Shown piece after piece: positions 45,950-57,560 of a stretch of DNA of 64,000 nt (position 1 is its first letter; every line of letters begins with the position of its first letter). Source of the stretch: Heterobilharzia americana (taxonomy: Eukaryota; Platyhelminthes; Trematoda; Strigeidida; Schistosomatidae); the NCBI GenBank assembly GCA_944470555.2, contig OX104132.1, positions 8,689,755 through 8,753,754 on the forward strand, in the 5' to 3' direction. The notes beneath the pieces are model-generated. The model saw nothing but the letters and a program-made list of their open reading frames with translations, had not been told where the DNA came from and did no database searches. A program made the translations under genes and the position numbers.

Positions 45950-48900
45950 GAAAACTCCGCCTGGTTAACTAGTTCACTAGTTACTAGCCGGTTCTAAGTC
46001 CAGGTAAAAAGGGAAGGTTGAGTGTAAGGCTAGCAACCCTACCCCGTAAAACCAATCTAACCGCTAAAGAAACTTCAAAGCACAAACAAAATATAAAAAA
46101 TGAAAACAAACTCATTCCTCGCTGGAATCGGAGAGGCGAAAGGACGCCGGTTGGTGAAAGTCTTCGGGAGGCCAATTGGCCGATGTGTCTTCGCTTCTCT
46201 CGATGAAAGTGAAAGTAAGGATGGGGACATGGAATGTCCGCACCATGTATGAACCTAGCGAGGCGGCCCAGATTGCCGAAGAAATGAGAAGGTATGGTAT
46301 AGAAGTGCTAGGAATCTGCGAAAGCAGATGGAATCGAAGTGGACTCTCCAAACTGTCAACTGGAGAATCAATAATCTACTCCAATATTGTCACCCAGACG
46401 ACAACCACGAGCACACTGAGTTTTGGAGTGGCTATCATGATGTCCCCAACACCATCGAAGGCTCTCATGCAGTGAAAACCAACCTCCTCCAGTATCAGGA
46501 TCATGACAGCAAGATTCAACTCAAAAGGAAGGAAGGTCACAATCATACAACGCTACGCTGTGCACCTACAAATAATGCAGATCAAGAGAAGAAGGAGGAA
46601 TTCTACAGACAACTGCAACCAGTATTGGACAAGACTCCAGTTGGCGACATGAATGCCAAACTGGGAACGGACAACACAGGAAGAGAACTTATCATGAGTC
46701 GAGAAGCGCTCAGTGAGATGAATGAGAATGGAAAACTGTTTGCAGAATTCTGCGCATTCAACAATTCGGTGATTGGAGGCAGCGTGTATGAACACAAGGT
46801 TATTCACAAAGCAACATGAATTTGATTTCACCAGACACCAGGATATACTACACTAAAAATCAGATCGACTTCACTTCAATCTGAATAAAGTGGAGACGCA
46901 GCCTACTGGACACAACATCAAGGACGGAGAGCAGATGTAGGTGGTTGAGACCACGCACTATCTAGTGCGAGGAACCTACAAAATCAAGTTAAAAGCCTTC
47001 AGGGAACTTGGTGATAGACCGTAGTTCAAGTTCAACACCCAGAACAGAAACTGATGGACGAAACTACAAAGGACATCTTCACGTCAGCCATCAAGACAAA
47101 ATGGGGGACATTAGGCAACATCCCTGAAGAAACCTGTGTGGATGAGCACTGGAACTCTTTGAAAGAGATGTGGAAAGAAGCCTGCATAACCGTGTTCGGA
47201 AGGAAGAAGAAACAAGACAAGGAATGGATCTCCATGGAAACATAGAAGCTGATAGAGGAGAGGAAGATAAACCAGTGCAAGGATGGACAACGAAAAGAGG
47301 AACTGAACACAACCTATGCAACACTACACTGGACAAAGAAGTGAAGAAGAGTGAGCGCAAACACAAAAGACACTTCTACGACACATTGGCAAGTGAAGCA
47401 GAACAGGCTGCTGGTAGGAGAGACCTGACAACACTATATCAAATAACTAGGCTAATTTCTGGGAAGAGATCAACACAGATGAAACCAATGAAAGATAGTG
47501 AAGGAAACCTAGTTACCAAAGAGGAGAAACAAAGCAAGTAATGGGTTGACCACTTCAATAAACTCTTGAATCGACTACCACCTGCACTTCGTCCAGAAAT
47601 ACCAGCTGCAGCCACAGAACTACAAGTGAACACAAATCCTCCAACAAAAGTCGAAGTCCTGAACGCCATAAAGTTGCTGAAATCCGAGAAAGCGGCAGGA
47701 CCAGATGGAATTCCTCCAGGAGCACTGAAAACACGCAGAGACATCAGCGGACATGCTCACGCCACACCACTATTGCAGAAGGTTTACAAGGAAGGAAGGG
47801 AAGGTACCTGCCCATTGATTGGAAGAAGGGCTACCTTGTAAAACTCCCAAAGAAGGGAGACCTAAGTCTTTGCAAAAACTGGTGCGGAATCATGCTCCTG
47901 TCCACACCAAGCAAAATATTAAGCCGCATCATCCTGGAGAGATTAAAAAATGCTCTTTATTCAAAATTACGGCCAAAACAGGCTGGTCGGCTTCAGGAAG
48001 AACAAATCATGTGCGGACCAAATCGCAACGCTACGCTACGCATCACCACAGGACAGAGTATAGAATCGCAGTCAACTGGATCTTTACCTCAACTTCATCA
48101 ATTTTGAAAAGGCCTTCGACAGCATCGACTGACAAGTGATTTGCCAGGCAACTGCTTCAATACTACTGTCTCAGTGCCACAAACTCTTATCAACCTCATT
48201 CAACAGCGGCTATATGCCATATGATGAGGCTACATGCCAAGTGATTCACAATGGAAAGCTCAGTGATGCCTTTGAAGTGAAGACATGATTAAGACAAGGC
48301 TACCGTCTACTATCACCTATGATCTTCATGATTGTGGTCAACTCAACCGGATTGGGATCATGCAACAAACTGTGAGGAGCGAGAAGAGGGGCATACGCTG
48401 TTTGACAGATGAAAAGACCCAGAAGGAGATTTGGATTTTGCTGATAACTTGTGTCTAATGTCTCACAAACTTGAAGATCTGCAGTCATAAACTAACAAGT
48501 TGGCAGAAGAGGTAGGACAGTGAAGAAATTACTTCCTCCAGGTGAACGTAGAGAAGATGGAGGTGATGAAGATGCCGCACCAACAACTCCAACAACAACA
48601 AACTCCAATCACCATCAACGGGAGAAACTTAAGGGAACTAACCTCCTTCACCTATCTAGGCAGCACTGTTTCAACTACAGGCGGCACAGACGAGGACGTC
48701 AAAGCCAGCCATGATCGGAAAAGCAAGACAGGCGTTCATTACCCTGAAACCAGTGTGGAGATCTTCTGCACTCAGCATAAAGCGTCAACAACATCCGGAT
48801 TTTCAACACCAACGTCAAGTCAGTGCTTCTATATGGTTGAGAAACTTGGCGCGTTACGTAAGGGATTTCCAACAAACTACGGACATTCATCAACAACTGC

Positions 48901-49290
48901 CTACGCTGGCTCGTTACTGAAGATCAGATGGCCAGAAAGAATAAGTAACAAGGAACTCTGGGAACGAACCGACCAAAGAACCTATCGCCCAACAAATATG
49001 CACTGGAAGAAAGTGGAGATGGATTGGGCATACACTGAGAAGGCCGACTGAGGAAATCACGCGCCAGGCCATGCCACGTCGTCGAGTGGGACCCAAATAG
49101 GAAACGACGAGTTGGGCTTGGGAGGCGAGGGTGACATGGAGGAGATCGATCGAGGAAGAAATGAGAGCTTGTGGGCTGTCGTTGAGCCAGGTTCAAAAGA
49201 CTGCAGAGAACAGAGTGGAATGGAGACGTGCTACTGAAGCCCTATGTTCCACTAGGAACCCAAGGGACAAATAAATTTAATAAATTATAG
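45950..49290 (+). mobile_element. RTE-B LINE, defective copy (plus)
   Basis: A second RTE-clade family, of the kind often annotated as craniofacial-development-protein-2-like in schistosome genomes. The 5' UTR starts near 45950, the endonuclease begins at about 46206 (MGTWNVRTMYEP, LGICESRW), and the RT includes KSEKAAGPDGIPPGAL. The tail ends GGGACAAATAAATTTAATAAA near 49290. Numerous stops and frame changes make it inactive. The segment from about 46885 to 48490 is nearly identical to the minus copy at 61326-63086. Confidence 0.85.
46200..49230 (+). pseudogene. RTE-B endonuclease-RT ORF, broken (plus copy)
   Basis: Blocks in several frames, in family order: WNVRTMYEPSEAAQIAEEM (46206), the NAKLGTDN endonuclease block (about 46650), the post-endonuclease region with a stop at 47243-47245, GPDGIPPGAL (47700), LLSTPSKILSRIILERLKNA (47892), AGRLQEEQIMCGPN, DLDFADNL in the palm motif (about 48430; Asp-Asp changed to Asp-Asn), and the TYLGSTVSTTGG thumb block (48650). 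The stop at 47245 and the one near 47541 recur in the minus copy. Confidence 0.82.
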
Positions 49291-49664
49291 AAAACTAAGA
49301 TTTTTACTTGCAATAAAGAATCATCATAGGTAGGTCACTAATCATGATGAGTCCTAACAGTATTAGGTTCCGCCTTTGGAGAGAGGCCAGTAACATCTAT
49401 TACTGAAGCGTGATAAATCAGGACAATCGGGTAGTTCAATACATCTTGGCCTTTCTTGTTTCCTTGAATAATATCTGTACACAATTGGAACTGGTTGCAA
49501 TTTGTGTGTATGACTAGAAAGCGACAGAAATAAGTCAACATAATGACTTTATTTGACTTACCTTCGGTAGACTGAAAACTGTAGAGTGATCAGTGGGAAA
49601 TGAGTATTTAGGGTATTCCAGTTTGGAGGTTTGTGAGGATTTATATATCAATTTCAGGCGAGTA
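49291..49664. other. Intergenic, nothing recognised
   Basis: AT-rich, with one short minus-strand frame (49338-49541) of no recognisable content. Confidence 0.45.
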
Positions 49665-50010
49665 TTCATCACTAGTCTAGTGCTCATTAGTGACTTGCTT
49701 CAAGATGAGATTCCTGCAGTTCTAGTGAGAAGTTCTGACCGGTGAAGTCAATCAATTCGGACATGAATATAGTTACTTAACGATGATATTGGATGAAGGT
49801 CGCATTATACGTGAACTGACAGAAGCAGGAAATGTTGATCATTAGATTCTGACCCGATGTCTGAGTAATAACTTGCTAGTCACGGAACCCTGGAGTCACA
49901 GTGTCAACCCTTGGCGGAGTGGCGTCATGGAAGTCCTATACTAGAATGAAACAGCTGTCCAATGCTCTCAGATTTCCAATGGTTCTCCAACTGATACTCA
50001 GTATATAGTA
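49665..50010 (+). repeat. Sm-alpha-type SINE with decayed hammerhead (copy 2)
   Basis: Aligns with 36390-36720: GATTCCTGCAGTTCTAGTGA, then CTTGGCGGAGTGGCGTCATG, then GAAGTCCTATACTAG, then GAAACAGCTGTCCAATGCTC, then CAATGGTTCTCC. The GAAA box is kept (ATGAAAC), but the CUGANGA box is lost and the stem II partner is mismatched. Confidence 0.6.
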
Positions 50011-50639
50011 CTGATGATATACCATAAACGTTAAAATATTTCTAGCAATATGAATACCTACTGATTCGGTTATGTCCATTCATTTGTCGATATAAACTTG
50101 TTGAATAAGTGCAATCTTATAATTGATTTACTAGTATTCCAGAAAGTAATAGCTGTTAAAACGTCTTCAATACTGTTTTTTTCACCGGAGTACTTAAATG
50201 TGTCGTAAAGCGGTACAGTTACTCAAGCTTTATTAGACGTGTATTAAATTTAAGTTATACTGATGTTAAAGGCTATTTTGAGTATTTTGCTTGCCAACCA
50301 AAGACAAGTTCGCTAGACTGTAGTTCTGTAATACATTATCAGTCGTATGAGAGATGTAAAATTTCTATTTTTTGAACACTGACAGACAAGTCAAGGTGAA
50401 ACCTTGCACAGAAGTGTATGCGTTCAAGTTGCTATATTTCACTCCAGTGCACAAAGATGAAGTAAATCAAGAAATGCTGAAGTAGACGAAATTGTATGCG
50501 AGAGGAAAGAATAAGTAAATGGTTATTGTAAAATTTCAAGAGTGACTAAGGATTGTATTATATCGATTTGTGTCTTTTATCATTTAATTAGATTGAACTG
50601 TTTCTTATATTCAAAGAATTTGGCTCAAAGTGATATGAT

Positions 50640-51600
50640 ATCATATAGTTTAACCAAAAGCATGCAACTAACAAATCTTAACAGTGAAAATTAATGGTCA
50701 GTTAGGGATTTACGGAGCCGTACAAACTCACATCAGCCTGACTTGTGATAAAGCGAATAATAATCATCTGCCACTCTTAGATATACTCTTGAGTCAACGA
50801 GGAGATGGTTCAATAAAACAGTCAGTCTACAGAAAACCTATATAGACAGGGCAACATCTGAATTTTCAGTTTTTTTTCAATGCAATACAAACGAGCTCTA
50901 ATAAAATGCTTGTTTAATAGGATCTATCATATGTACATCAGTTATGATGGATGAAGATATCAAATCACTGACCAAAACACTTATTGAAAACGAATATCCA
51001 TTAAAGTTTATAAAGCGTTGTAGAAGTCAGGTCCAGGTAGCGCCAAAACCAACTCTGTACACGGTTCTTAAAAAGTGTCCATGACAACACCATATAGAGG
51101 GGGATTTGATTATAATTTTAAGATGTAGACTAACATAAGCCATTAGGGAAACATATTATGCAGCTAGGCTTATTATTGTAGAAAAAACGAAAACATCCTT
51201 CACCACAAACCTAACCACTGCATAAATGATTACATCACATCCCACTGTGTTTACCAGTGTGTGGTCACACACACATAGAGAGGAGTAATCGAGCTATGCA
51301 GTTGAGGATGGAAGAACATGTGCCTTATTGACTTCAAGACAAATGGAGTGTGAAACTTTGATAAGCGCAGGTGAGAGACGACCCTCTTCATCTATAGCCA
51401 AATATATTGTAGGAACAGATCACAAAATTAATGTTCAAACAGCTTTTAAAGTTTTGTCTAGTAACAGTCAGGAACACACCCAGATTTGCGGAAACGATAG
51501 CTATACGCAAATTGAAACCTCTCTTGTGTATACAAAAATAGTTTGTTCTTACAGCTGTCTTGGTAAACTTTGTTTTCTTACCAAGACTAGAATTTACTAA
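50640..51600 (+). mobile_element. Penelope-like element relic (RT end and linker/GIY-YIG region)
   Basis: With frame changes it reads LPLLDILLSRRGDGS and SVYRKP (late RT), then SLTKTLIENEYPLKFIKR, then a GDLIIILR-like block, and finally an open frame at 51328-51600 with RRPSSSIAKYIVGTDHKINV and TAFKVLSSNSQEH. This order matches the C-terminal half of Penelope-like retroelements. Many stops: a fossil. Confidence 0.6.
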
Positions 51601-52069
51601 GTCACTCTTCCTTTTTTGTTTTCATCTTTCTGAATTTTAATCCCCTATTATTTCAATTTATCCTCGCATCCTTTGGTTTTAAATAAATTGTCTTGACAAG
51701 TTAATGTGTGATTTAGAGTGTTGGGAATGTATTACGCAAATACATCACAAACATTGTTCAGATAAACTTCGTCTTCTAATTACACTATCTAAATTTACCA
51801 AATAATCTAAAACTGTCTTTCTGTCTCATATGTGTGTGATAAAGGAAAGAATACTTTGATGAGTGTCATCAAGATATTCAAAATTCTAACATCGCTAATG
51901 TGCTACATACATCCGCACCACTGTGATCAGTTCTGAGCCAATCAGTGTCTTCTAATGTGTCAAACACTTTAGCCAAGTAGTCGACACCATCGTATAAACT
52001 GGTATCACATCTTGGTTTGGGGACTTGTAACTTTCTGCCAACCAAATCCTACTTTAGTTAGCATGGTGT

Positions 52070-52440
52070 GTCGCAGTAGACAGTATGCTTAACAAATATC
52101 TCAGTTGGTTGAGACTAACACTTTCATTAACTGAGTTGCCTTTTCAACCTAGTAATTTTTATTCCTAGGTTCAATATTACTGAATCTATTGTTCCACCAA
52201 ACGCAAGCAGTGCTAAAGTGATACCTGTGATCGAAAAGCTACACAAACTCTTCACGTTTTCAACAGTTGTGCCAGCTGTACATTAGGACAGAATAGATTG
52301 CTCTACAGTAAAATTTTCCTTCGATAGGTAGTTAGGTATCTTCCTTATACTGATGAGAAAGCATAAGTTTGCAAATGTCTAACGGGCCTTTTATATCTTA
52401 GCTGAGATTTTGTCAGCAACCAGCTTGTCAAGTTTGATTT
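52070..52440 (+). repeat. Dispersed repeat D (copy 2)
   Basis: Diverged copy of 33400-33770, in the same orientation. Confidence 0.45.
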
Positions 52441-52609
52441 CAAGCACTGGACACTCATCAGGCCTAGCAGCTGTAGTTATTGCTTTTAAAATAAAGAGTA
52501 TTCGCACAATCTACCTAATTCATTTTTGGTGGCGACAACATATATTAGTTTTGTCTTAATACTTGGTTCTGTACAACTTACACATTTGGTTACCACTTCA
52601 ATGTACATT

Positions 52610-52860
52610 GTTGCGAGAAATTGGAGTAGTTTAGAAGAAGGCTCAGTATAGCCAGACAAGATGTGGCACCAGTCCATAAAGTCTCAAGTTCCTTCTCCTC
52701 GCATACACTTTTGTCTACTGTGATATAAGTCTTTTCCTATTCACCTGTTTCTTGCATGCTACTATGAATTGTGGCAGCTTGAACCAATGCACCTTCATAT
52801 GAGGTTCTAGATTGATTTTGTCTGTCTACTATGTGTAAGAGTTTGTGATACGTCGTAGTG
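52610..52860 (+). mobile_element. RTE-A fossil, 3' end
   Basis: Resembles the RTE-A C-terminus and 3' UTR: GATGTGGCACCAGTCCATAA against ACATGGCACCAATGTATGAA, then ATTGTGGCAGCTTGAACC against GTGTGGCAACTCGGACC. Confidence 0.5.
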
Positions 52861-53362
52861 GATGTCTCTAGTTCTCTGTTTGTTAAAGTTTGATAACTTC
52901 ACCTTTTCTATATTAATGGGTTGTGAGAATTTAGATTAATGCAATAATTTTGTCATCTAGTTTTCATTTAGAAAGCTATATACTTAAACTCTACTATATT
53001 TCCGGGATTTGAGTTATCAGTTAGTCGAAACCACATTTTCGTTATCGGTGTAACTCATAACTTGCCGTATATTCTGGCATGTAGTCGCTAAAATGTGTCA
53101 TTATAACGCAGTAAAAAACCATAAAATATCGTGATGCTTGTTAGGAAACAACTGTCAGTTATCACTTCATTGCATGATAAATGTTGTCATTGATTGTCCA
53201 AACTGTTTGTCTCACATCACATCCCCCACTCTCTTCCTTCGGTACAATTGAGTTTTTCATATGAAGACCGTAAATCTCACTGAATTCTTTTCTGCAATAT
53301 TGCAGATGCTTTTTTAAATGAATTGAATTCTGCTACTAAATAGTTCGTGGTTTTTTTTCCAG

Positions 53363-55392
53363 GTCATCGTTTTTCTGTGGGGATTCTTACAGTTAGTGAT
53401 ACATGTTCAAAGGATACCTCACTTGACAGAAGTGGCTTAGTTGCTGAACGCATAGTTCAGGATGCAGGATTCGATGTTCCTTTAAGAGATTGTGTTCCAG
53501 ATGAGGGTCATGCTATTCGCTTCATAATCATGAAATGGGTGGCATCTCGTCAAGTGGAAGCAATACTTACTTTAGGAGGTACTGGTCTGTCTAACAGGGA
53601 TGTTACTTCGAATACAGTCCTTGAGATGATTCCTGAAAGTCGGCGTTTACCTGGTATCGTCCACTCACTTTATTCTGTTTCCATCCAGCATACCCCTATG
53701 GCTGCTTTATCCAGACTAGTAGCTGGTGTGTTTGACCAAACTATTTTAGTAACTCTGCCAGGCAGTACACGAGCAGTTTCACAATGTATTCCAGTTATTC
53801 TTCCAGTGATGAAACACGCCATTCATCAGATTAAAGGTTGGGATCATCTTGTAAGACAAGAACATCCATGTCATTATGTTCAAATTGATGGAAAATCGGA
53901 AAACGTGAGTATTTCAACCACACCCACTATTGTTGATCGTTGTAGACAGTCTAAGCACCCAACGATAACAGTTGATGAAGCATTGGAAAAGATATACACG
54001 GTTGCCAATCTGACGATGGAGGTTGAGGCGGTATTTCATAAAAATGCTTTAGGCCGGGTGCTTGGTCGAAGCCTTCGAGCGCGCCAGTGCATTCCTCCTT
54101 TCGATGCAAGCATTATGGATGGTTATGCCATTCGATTCGAAGATAGTACTGGTCAGTTGAGAGTAATCGGAGCGCTGTGCGCCGGTGATACCAATTTTAT
54201 AAGCAAACAGTTAACACTTACTCCTGGTACATGTGTTCGCGTTAATACAGGCGGTCCTATCCCTTTTGGTGCAGATTGTGTAGTTCCAGTAGAGAATACA
54301 AGACTTATTTCGAGACGAATTGGTGGACCTGATGAATACGATGAAGAGGAGGATATAATTGAATTGATAGTTGCCCCTGAAAAAGTTGGTCAGTTTATTC
54401 GTCCAACTGGTTTTGATTTGAATAAAAATGATATTTTCAGGAAAGGATTACGTCTTGGTCCGGCAGAATTAGGTCTGATTTCAGGCGCAGGCTTACTAAC
54501 ACCTTGGCCAGCTGATTATGCGAATCTTATTGAAGAGAGAGGAGATCCGCTTCCTGACACAGTATTATCATATCTTTTGCAAGGTGGATATATACCTTGC
54601 TTGAAACAATATCGTATTGGTGTTTTGTCGACTGGAAATGAGATTTTGGACAGTTTTGTTTCTGAAAACGAATCGTGTGTGAGAGATAGTAATCGCCCAG
54701 TTTTAATCAATTTATTGCGTCAGCATAATTACTACAATGTAGTTGATTTTGGAATTCTGTCAGACGATCAAAAGTCTTTGAACAAGGGATTATCCAGAGC
54801 TATAACTTCTTGTGATATTTTAATTACATCAGGTGGTGTAAGTATGGGTGAGCGTGACTTAGTCAGCCAAGTTCTAATTAACAATTTCAAGGCAACTCTT
54901 CATTTCGCTCGTGTTTTTATGAAACCCGGAAAACCGACAACATTTTTGTCTGTACCTCGTCGTAGTAACCTAACCATTACAAATGACAGCAATCAAGAAA
55001 CTGTGCTAGTATTTTGCCTACCAGGCAACCCAGTATCATGTTATGTTACAACACACTTGTTCATTTTGCCAATGTTACGAAAGTTGGACTTGAAAACTCC
55101 TGAAGAATGGTGTTTTCCAACTATTCATGTACAATTGTTACATCCTGTCAAATTAGGCGATCGTCCAGACTACAGACGTGCAAAACTGGTTTGGAAACAG
55201 AACAGAGAGTCTACTCAACCTTCTGTACCTTGTGCTTCTTGTGAGCTGATGGGAAATCAAATGAGTTCGCGTTTAGCTAGCTGTTTGAACTCTAACTTGT
55301 TACTGGTATTGCCTGCCGTTGTCAACGGAGGACTTCAAGAAATTCCTGCGAATTCTATTGTCAGTGCGTTGATTATCGATTCAATTGTCTAA
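53363..55392 (+). CDS. GPHN: Gephyrin homologue (MogA-MoeA fusion), main coding exon
   Basis: Two-domain enzyme for the last steps of molybdenum-cofactor synthesis: molybdopterin adenylylation (G domain) and molybdate insertion (E domain). In animals it also scaffolds inhibitory receptors. Counting from 53347, the MogA-like domain spans residues 6-165 with GGTG at 77-80 and LPGS at 137-140. A linker of about 40 residues follows, shorter than in vertebrate gephyrin. The MoeA-like part has PPFDASIMDGYAIR (250-263), TGGPIPFGAD, RDSNR, TSGGVSMGERD (494-504), MKPGKP and LPGNPVS, ending at the GNQMSSRLAS domain IV. A segment of about 30 extra residues (385-418) separates domain III from IGVLSTGNE. 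The exon begins after a TTTTTTTTCCAG acceptor in phase 1. No in-frame ATG precedes residue 62, so a short upstream exon must supply the start; it was not found. Confidence 0.92.
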
Positions 55393-55454
55393 AATAGAAC
55401 TTATCACTTTATTTTAAACAAACTATACTAGTTATTTTTAGACTTTTAAATAGG

Positions 55455-55460
55455 AATAAA
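55455..55460 (+). terminator. Polyadenylation signal of gephyrin
   Basis: AATAAA lies 63 bases after the gephyrin stop codon, in AT-rich sequence. Confidence 0.6.
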
Positions 55461-56640
55461 ATATTAATCAATTACATGGATGCACTTTTTTTTTCTTATC
55501 ATTGTGAACGAGCTGTTTAATAACTGGTAACTCAAACCTAGGGGACTGAAGTGTATAGCTTTGTAAAAAATAGATATTTGGAGTCACAAAAATCATGAGT
55601 ACGTCCCACTAATTGAAGAAGAACTTCAGTTACGCTACCTATTGTCTTAATTTACTGACTTGATGTTAACCAGAAGTTGGACAGTGTATAAGCCTGCGTT
55701 GCCAATTATGACTGAAATCAATTATGAATAGTTTGGTGTTGTATTTCACTTCAACCAATCTGAAGGCTTTCAACTTTACTCCAATTAACGCAGTATACAT
55801 AAAGATATATAGTCGGTAGCAATGTGTGCGTGTTTGTGTGTATAACACACCTCTCAACAATCTCAATTTTCAAACCCATCCACTTATTTCTCTCTTCTGA
55901 AATCACTTGAACATGGTAATCAGTCATTGTAAGCTAACTTCACCGAACAGAAGTTGATTATGTAGGCTAAATAGAATGAATGAGTAAATTTCTCAATTGT
56001 ATCTTGTTGCTATGAATATAGATGATAAAATCCTTAAGATATTGTACAGGAAGAACAACCTAACACGAGCTATGAAGATAGGAGAATGACTAGGAATCTA
56101 AGAATATACATTTGGCGCAATTAACCATGCTACACTGACTGATAACATCTGGAAAATCACGAACAGATTATAATTCTTATGTAATGCATAATCTAATGCT
56201 GTTAAGACTGATATTTTATACTGAATGAAATATCTCACCCAACGATATTTCATTCACCTAGATGGGAGATATTTTACATCTGTGGCTTTGTATTTATATT
56301 GAAATATTTACATGGGCGGTAAAAAAAGCCTTTAGTGGTTGAATTCTTCCAAGAATGGTATTACAGAATTGAAGGCTAATGTTGATTCAAAAATGTGAAC
56401 GAGGGGTTAGTTGTGTATTAATCCGTATGGCCTATCATCCTTGAACTTTTCTGTGCTGTTATTATGCGTTAAATTTTCCACTGAACATATGCCTTAATGA
56501 GATTGACTAGGTCAATGTTATCAGTAGTTGATTTACAGATTTCTCTTGAATTCTTTCTTTCGTAGCAGATTCTTCCTTCAATTGCTTCACCTGTAATCTT
56601 ACTTCTTGCCGCACTATCTAATTATCATTGATGGCGGCTA
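55461..56640. other. Intergenic, nothing recognised
   Basis: AT-rich, with no open frame worth annotating. A short inverted repeat (GAAATATCTCACCC...GATATTTCATTC) lies at about 56226-56258. Confidence 0.45.
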
Positions 56641-56649
56641 GCAGTGGTA

Positions 56650-56810
56650 TCCAAAACTTGCGTTTCATTCTATTTGTGCCTCACCAGCTGGATTTACATA
56701 CTTCCCAATGTGTTCGCATTCCCTTACTGAAAATCAAACCACTGCACCCATCGCTTCAAACCCCAGAAAACGTTATCCACTAGGCTACTCCGTTAAGATA
56801 GGCACTCCTT
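56650..56810 (-). repeat. Possible tRNA-derived SINE relic
   Basis: The minus strand reads TAGCCTAGTGGATAACG (A-box-like), followed about 30 bases later by GGTTTGAAGCGATGGG (weak B-box). No second copy was found in this window. Confidence 0.35.
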
Positions 56811-57289
56811 GTTCAACAGCTATAGTTTGATATTACTTAATTGTCGTGCCATAGAAAAAGAATTGGATTATGGTGCTTATGAGAAAATTCGCTGTTTTCT
56901 GATGATTGTTAGATCAGTGTATTTTATAGAAGGAGTATTCAAATATGTGCTGGGGAGTTCAAGTCAATTTGTAGTCATGAGAACCTAAACATGATCTTAC
57001 CACTCCATAGGTAGGACTGGTTAAATGTACTCATACGTATTTTCAAGATGGGGTAAGCCAGCAATTTAGTGGGAGTATCGCAACAGCTGGTAATGGCGAC
57101 AGCTCTGTTGCGGTCCTCTGATACTTCTACTACCTTATGAGATATAATAAAAATATTGAACTCTGTTACTTTACAGTTTTGATGCATGGTCGTAGAAGTT
57201 GATAGAATTAAGGGGATAGTACGTTTCTGACCGCAGGTATCTTTGTAACGTAGCTCCTGTGCTGTAAAATCACAAACTGAACAGTCCCG

Positions 57290-57560
57290 ATCAATTGGAC
57301 TCTAGACAGCATTGGGAAGTTACAGTTGTCAATCAACCCGTTGCACAAGAAGTGATTATCGTGTCTCAGCAGCCTAGAGATGAACGCTTCGGGGTTTGGA
57401 GTGATGGATTAATGGGATTCGAGTCTCAATGGGTAACAACATCACTCACTGGAGTGGAAGTACATCCTCCTAAATGGCATGGAACGTGCGTCCTGCATTC
57501 CATTGGTAGCCACCAAGTAAACTACAGCCTCATAAATATTCAGGCAGTATCGAGGCTTCT
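57290..57560 (+). repeat. Sm-alpha-type SINE relic with hammerhead remnant (copy 3)
   Basis: A box-B-like GGGATTCGAGTCTC is followed by GAAGTACATCC, then GGCATGGAACGTGCGTCCTG, then CATTCCATTGGTAGCCACC. As I recall it, this order matches the second half of the schistosome hammerhead SINE. The CUGAUGAG core is missing between ACATCC and the GGAAC box, so it cannot cleave. The open frame across it is incidental. Confidence 0.5.

Noticed and set aside
53265..53280. ATGAAGACC followed by GTAAAT as gephyrin exon 1
   Set aside because: It would end in phase 0, but the acceptor at 53362 requires phase 1.
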